DNA of 6,484 nt from Enterocloster bolteae (lineage in GTDB: Bacteria > Bacillota_A > Clostridia > Lachnospirales > Lachnospiraceae). Location of the stretch: positions 1 through 6,484 of the forward strand of contig JAETTS010000150.1 in the NCBI GenBank assembly GCA_021769025.1, written 5' to 3'. A model generated the notes under the pieces. It worked only from the letters and a program-made list of their open reading frames with translations. It was not told the origin of the DNA and did not search any database. This document shows positions 5,864 through 6,484 of the stretch, piece by piece. The position numbers and the translations under genes were made by a program. Every line of letters starts with the position of its first letter. Position 1 is the first letter of the stretch.

Positions 5864-6107
5864 CCTCCACATCTTTTCGTTTTACATTCACCAGAATAAT
5901 GTCATCCCCCACCTGTACAATATCGCAGAACGGAATCACATATTCCTTTTCTCTTCCAAGAAACCCGCAAAAGCATCCGGGCCCAGGCACAATGATGGCG
6001 ATCATGCAGCCATTGCACATATCAAAATCCACATCGCCTACAAATCCCAACCGCTTGCAGTCCTCTGCATTGATAACTTCCTTCTGTTTCAACTCCGATA
6101 TTCTCAA
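5847..6107 (-). CDS. YlmC/YmxH family PRC-barrel protein (sporulation-associated), cysteine-rich
   Basis: This 86-residue protein has the family N terminus (M)RISELKQKEVIN, followed by RLGFVGDVDFD (19-29) and then AIIVPGP, FLGREKEYVIPFCDIVQVGDDIILVNV-type segments that form a small beta-barrel (PRC-barrel-like) fold. The Bacillus members are called YlmC/YmxH and are linked to sporulation; their exact role is not established. The start is TTG at 6107: no in-frame ATG exists upstream before a stop, and TTG falls exactly where the family's methionine is expected. The ribosome binding site is poor (GGAG only 1 nt before the TTG, AGG about 12 nt before). Seven cysteines occur in 86 residues (17, 31, 34, 45, 47, 61, 84), including CNGC and CFC, so metal binding is conceivable. 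The gene ends within its terminator. Confidence 0.82.
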   Translation of the reverse strand: MRISELKQKEVINAEDCKRLGFVGDVDFDMCNGCMIAIIVPGPGCFCGFLGREKEYVIPFCDIVQVGDDIILVNVKRKDVEENCRL

Positions 6108-6178
6108 ACTCCAGAAAAACCTGCCTCTTCTCTTTGGTGTATCCTATGCGGTTTTCCATTGTCCTTATTCCTGGAAAA

Positions 6179-6484
6179 TCAAAAGGGTTGATTCCATGTC
6201 ATCTGGGGTGGGATGGTTTCAATCTGCGGCTGAAGATCCAGGTAAAAATAGATGGTGGTACAGGTCATATACGGCATGATCCACAGCATTCCAATGCCGA
6301 AGCTCATCATTCCCAGACACATCCATCCTAAGAAGCTTAAGCTTAAGCCCAAAAAGCGCAACCGGTTGCCAATCATCATATTGCGGCTTTCCTTCAGAGC
6401 CTGAATCAAGCCCTTCCCTGGATCCTCCACCAGGATAAAATAAACCATGGAAAATGTCAGAGACACATATATGGATAGTACCGA
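6179..6484 (-). CDS. DUF975 family integral membrane protein, C-terminal part (5' end outside window)
   Basis: The frame is open from the right edge to a TGA at 6179-6181, giving 101 residues of the C-terminal part. A hydrophobic segment ending in MVYFILVEDP is followed by a conserved cytoplasmic-type helix (ALKESRNMMIGNRLRF). Two closely spaced membrane segments follow, LGLSLSFLGWMCLGMM and GIGMLWIMPYMTCTTIYFYL. The pattern of ED/DNP, ALKESxxMMxGNRxRF, LSFLGW, GIGxLWxxPYM and FYLDL is that of the DUF975 family found widely in Firmicutes; its function is not known. An internal GTG at 6466 could mimic a start, but the reading frame continues upstream with family-like residues, so it is not the true start. 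The gap to the ylmC-like gene is 71 nt with no clear terminator, so read-through is possible. Confidence 0.78.
   Translation of the reverse strand, partial: SVLSIYVSLTFSMVYFILVEDPGKGLIQALKESRNMMIGNRLRFLGLSLSFLGWMCLGMMSFGIGMLWIMPYMTCTTIYFYLDLQPQIETIPPQMTWNQPF

Noticed and set aside
6176..6193. AATCA/TGATT inverted repeat after the DUF975 gene
   Set aside because: A 5-bp AT-rich stem with only TTTT after it is too weak to call a terminator.

Overview
The window looks like a chromosomal segment of a spore-forming, gut-type Clostridia (Firmicutes), most likely a Lachnospiraceae relative. The evidence is strong AGGAGG-type ribosome binding sites, a stand-alone PTS-dependent DhaKLM set with a single-domain DhaM, a short adenosylcobalamin-dependent ribonucleotide reductase with a C-terminal zinc ribbon, and genes resembling the YlmC/YmxH sporulation family and the DUF975 membrane family. 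The taxonomic call is inference from gene content. No mobile element, CRISPR array, tRNA or rRNA was seen.

Layout, left to right. (1) 1-330, minus strand: the N-terminal 110 codons of a flavodoxin-fold NAD(P)H/FMN oxidoreductase with a four-cysteine motif, running off the left edge. Its 265-bp upstream region holds a near-consensus promoter flanked and overlapped by a 17-bp perfect palindrome and two related sites, all at an exact 34-bp pitch. (2) 596-1225, plus strand: upp (uracil phosphoribosyltransferase), apparently monocistronic. (3) 1248-1286: a hairpin with A/T tracts on both sides, able to end both upp and the convergent operon. (4) 5706 down to 1352, minus strand: a tightly packed run nrdJ-dhaK-dhaL-dhaM, with gaps of 15 nt and 6 nt and a 4-nt overlap. 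(5) 5736-5789: the nrdJ control region, a sigma-A-type promoter with two NrdR-box-like sites 31 bp apart, one filling the -35/-10 spacer and one just after the predicted start. (6) 5831-5863: the terminator of the upstream ylmC-like gene. (7) 6107-5847: the YlmC/YmxH-family gene with a TTG start. (8) 6484-6179: the C-terminal part of a DUF975 family membrane protein, entering from the right edge.

How the genes work together. NrdJ makes deoxynucleotides in an oxygen-independent, B12-dependent way. DhaK, DhaL and DhaM phosphorylate dihydroxyacetone using PEP through EI and HPr, which are encoded elsewhere. The packing suggests that one NrdR-controlled transcript could carry both activities, an unexpected pairing of dNTP supply with triose/glycerol metabolism. 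Upp salvages uracil to UMP and so also feeds nucleotide pools, but it is transcribed separately.

Most of the window is ordinary metabolic DNA. The observations most worth a second look are the NrdR-controlled nrdJ-dhaKLM arrangement and the three-site operator in front of the flavodoxin-like gene. No wholly new system is evident.
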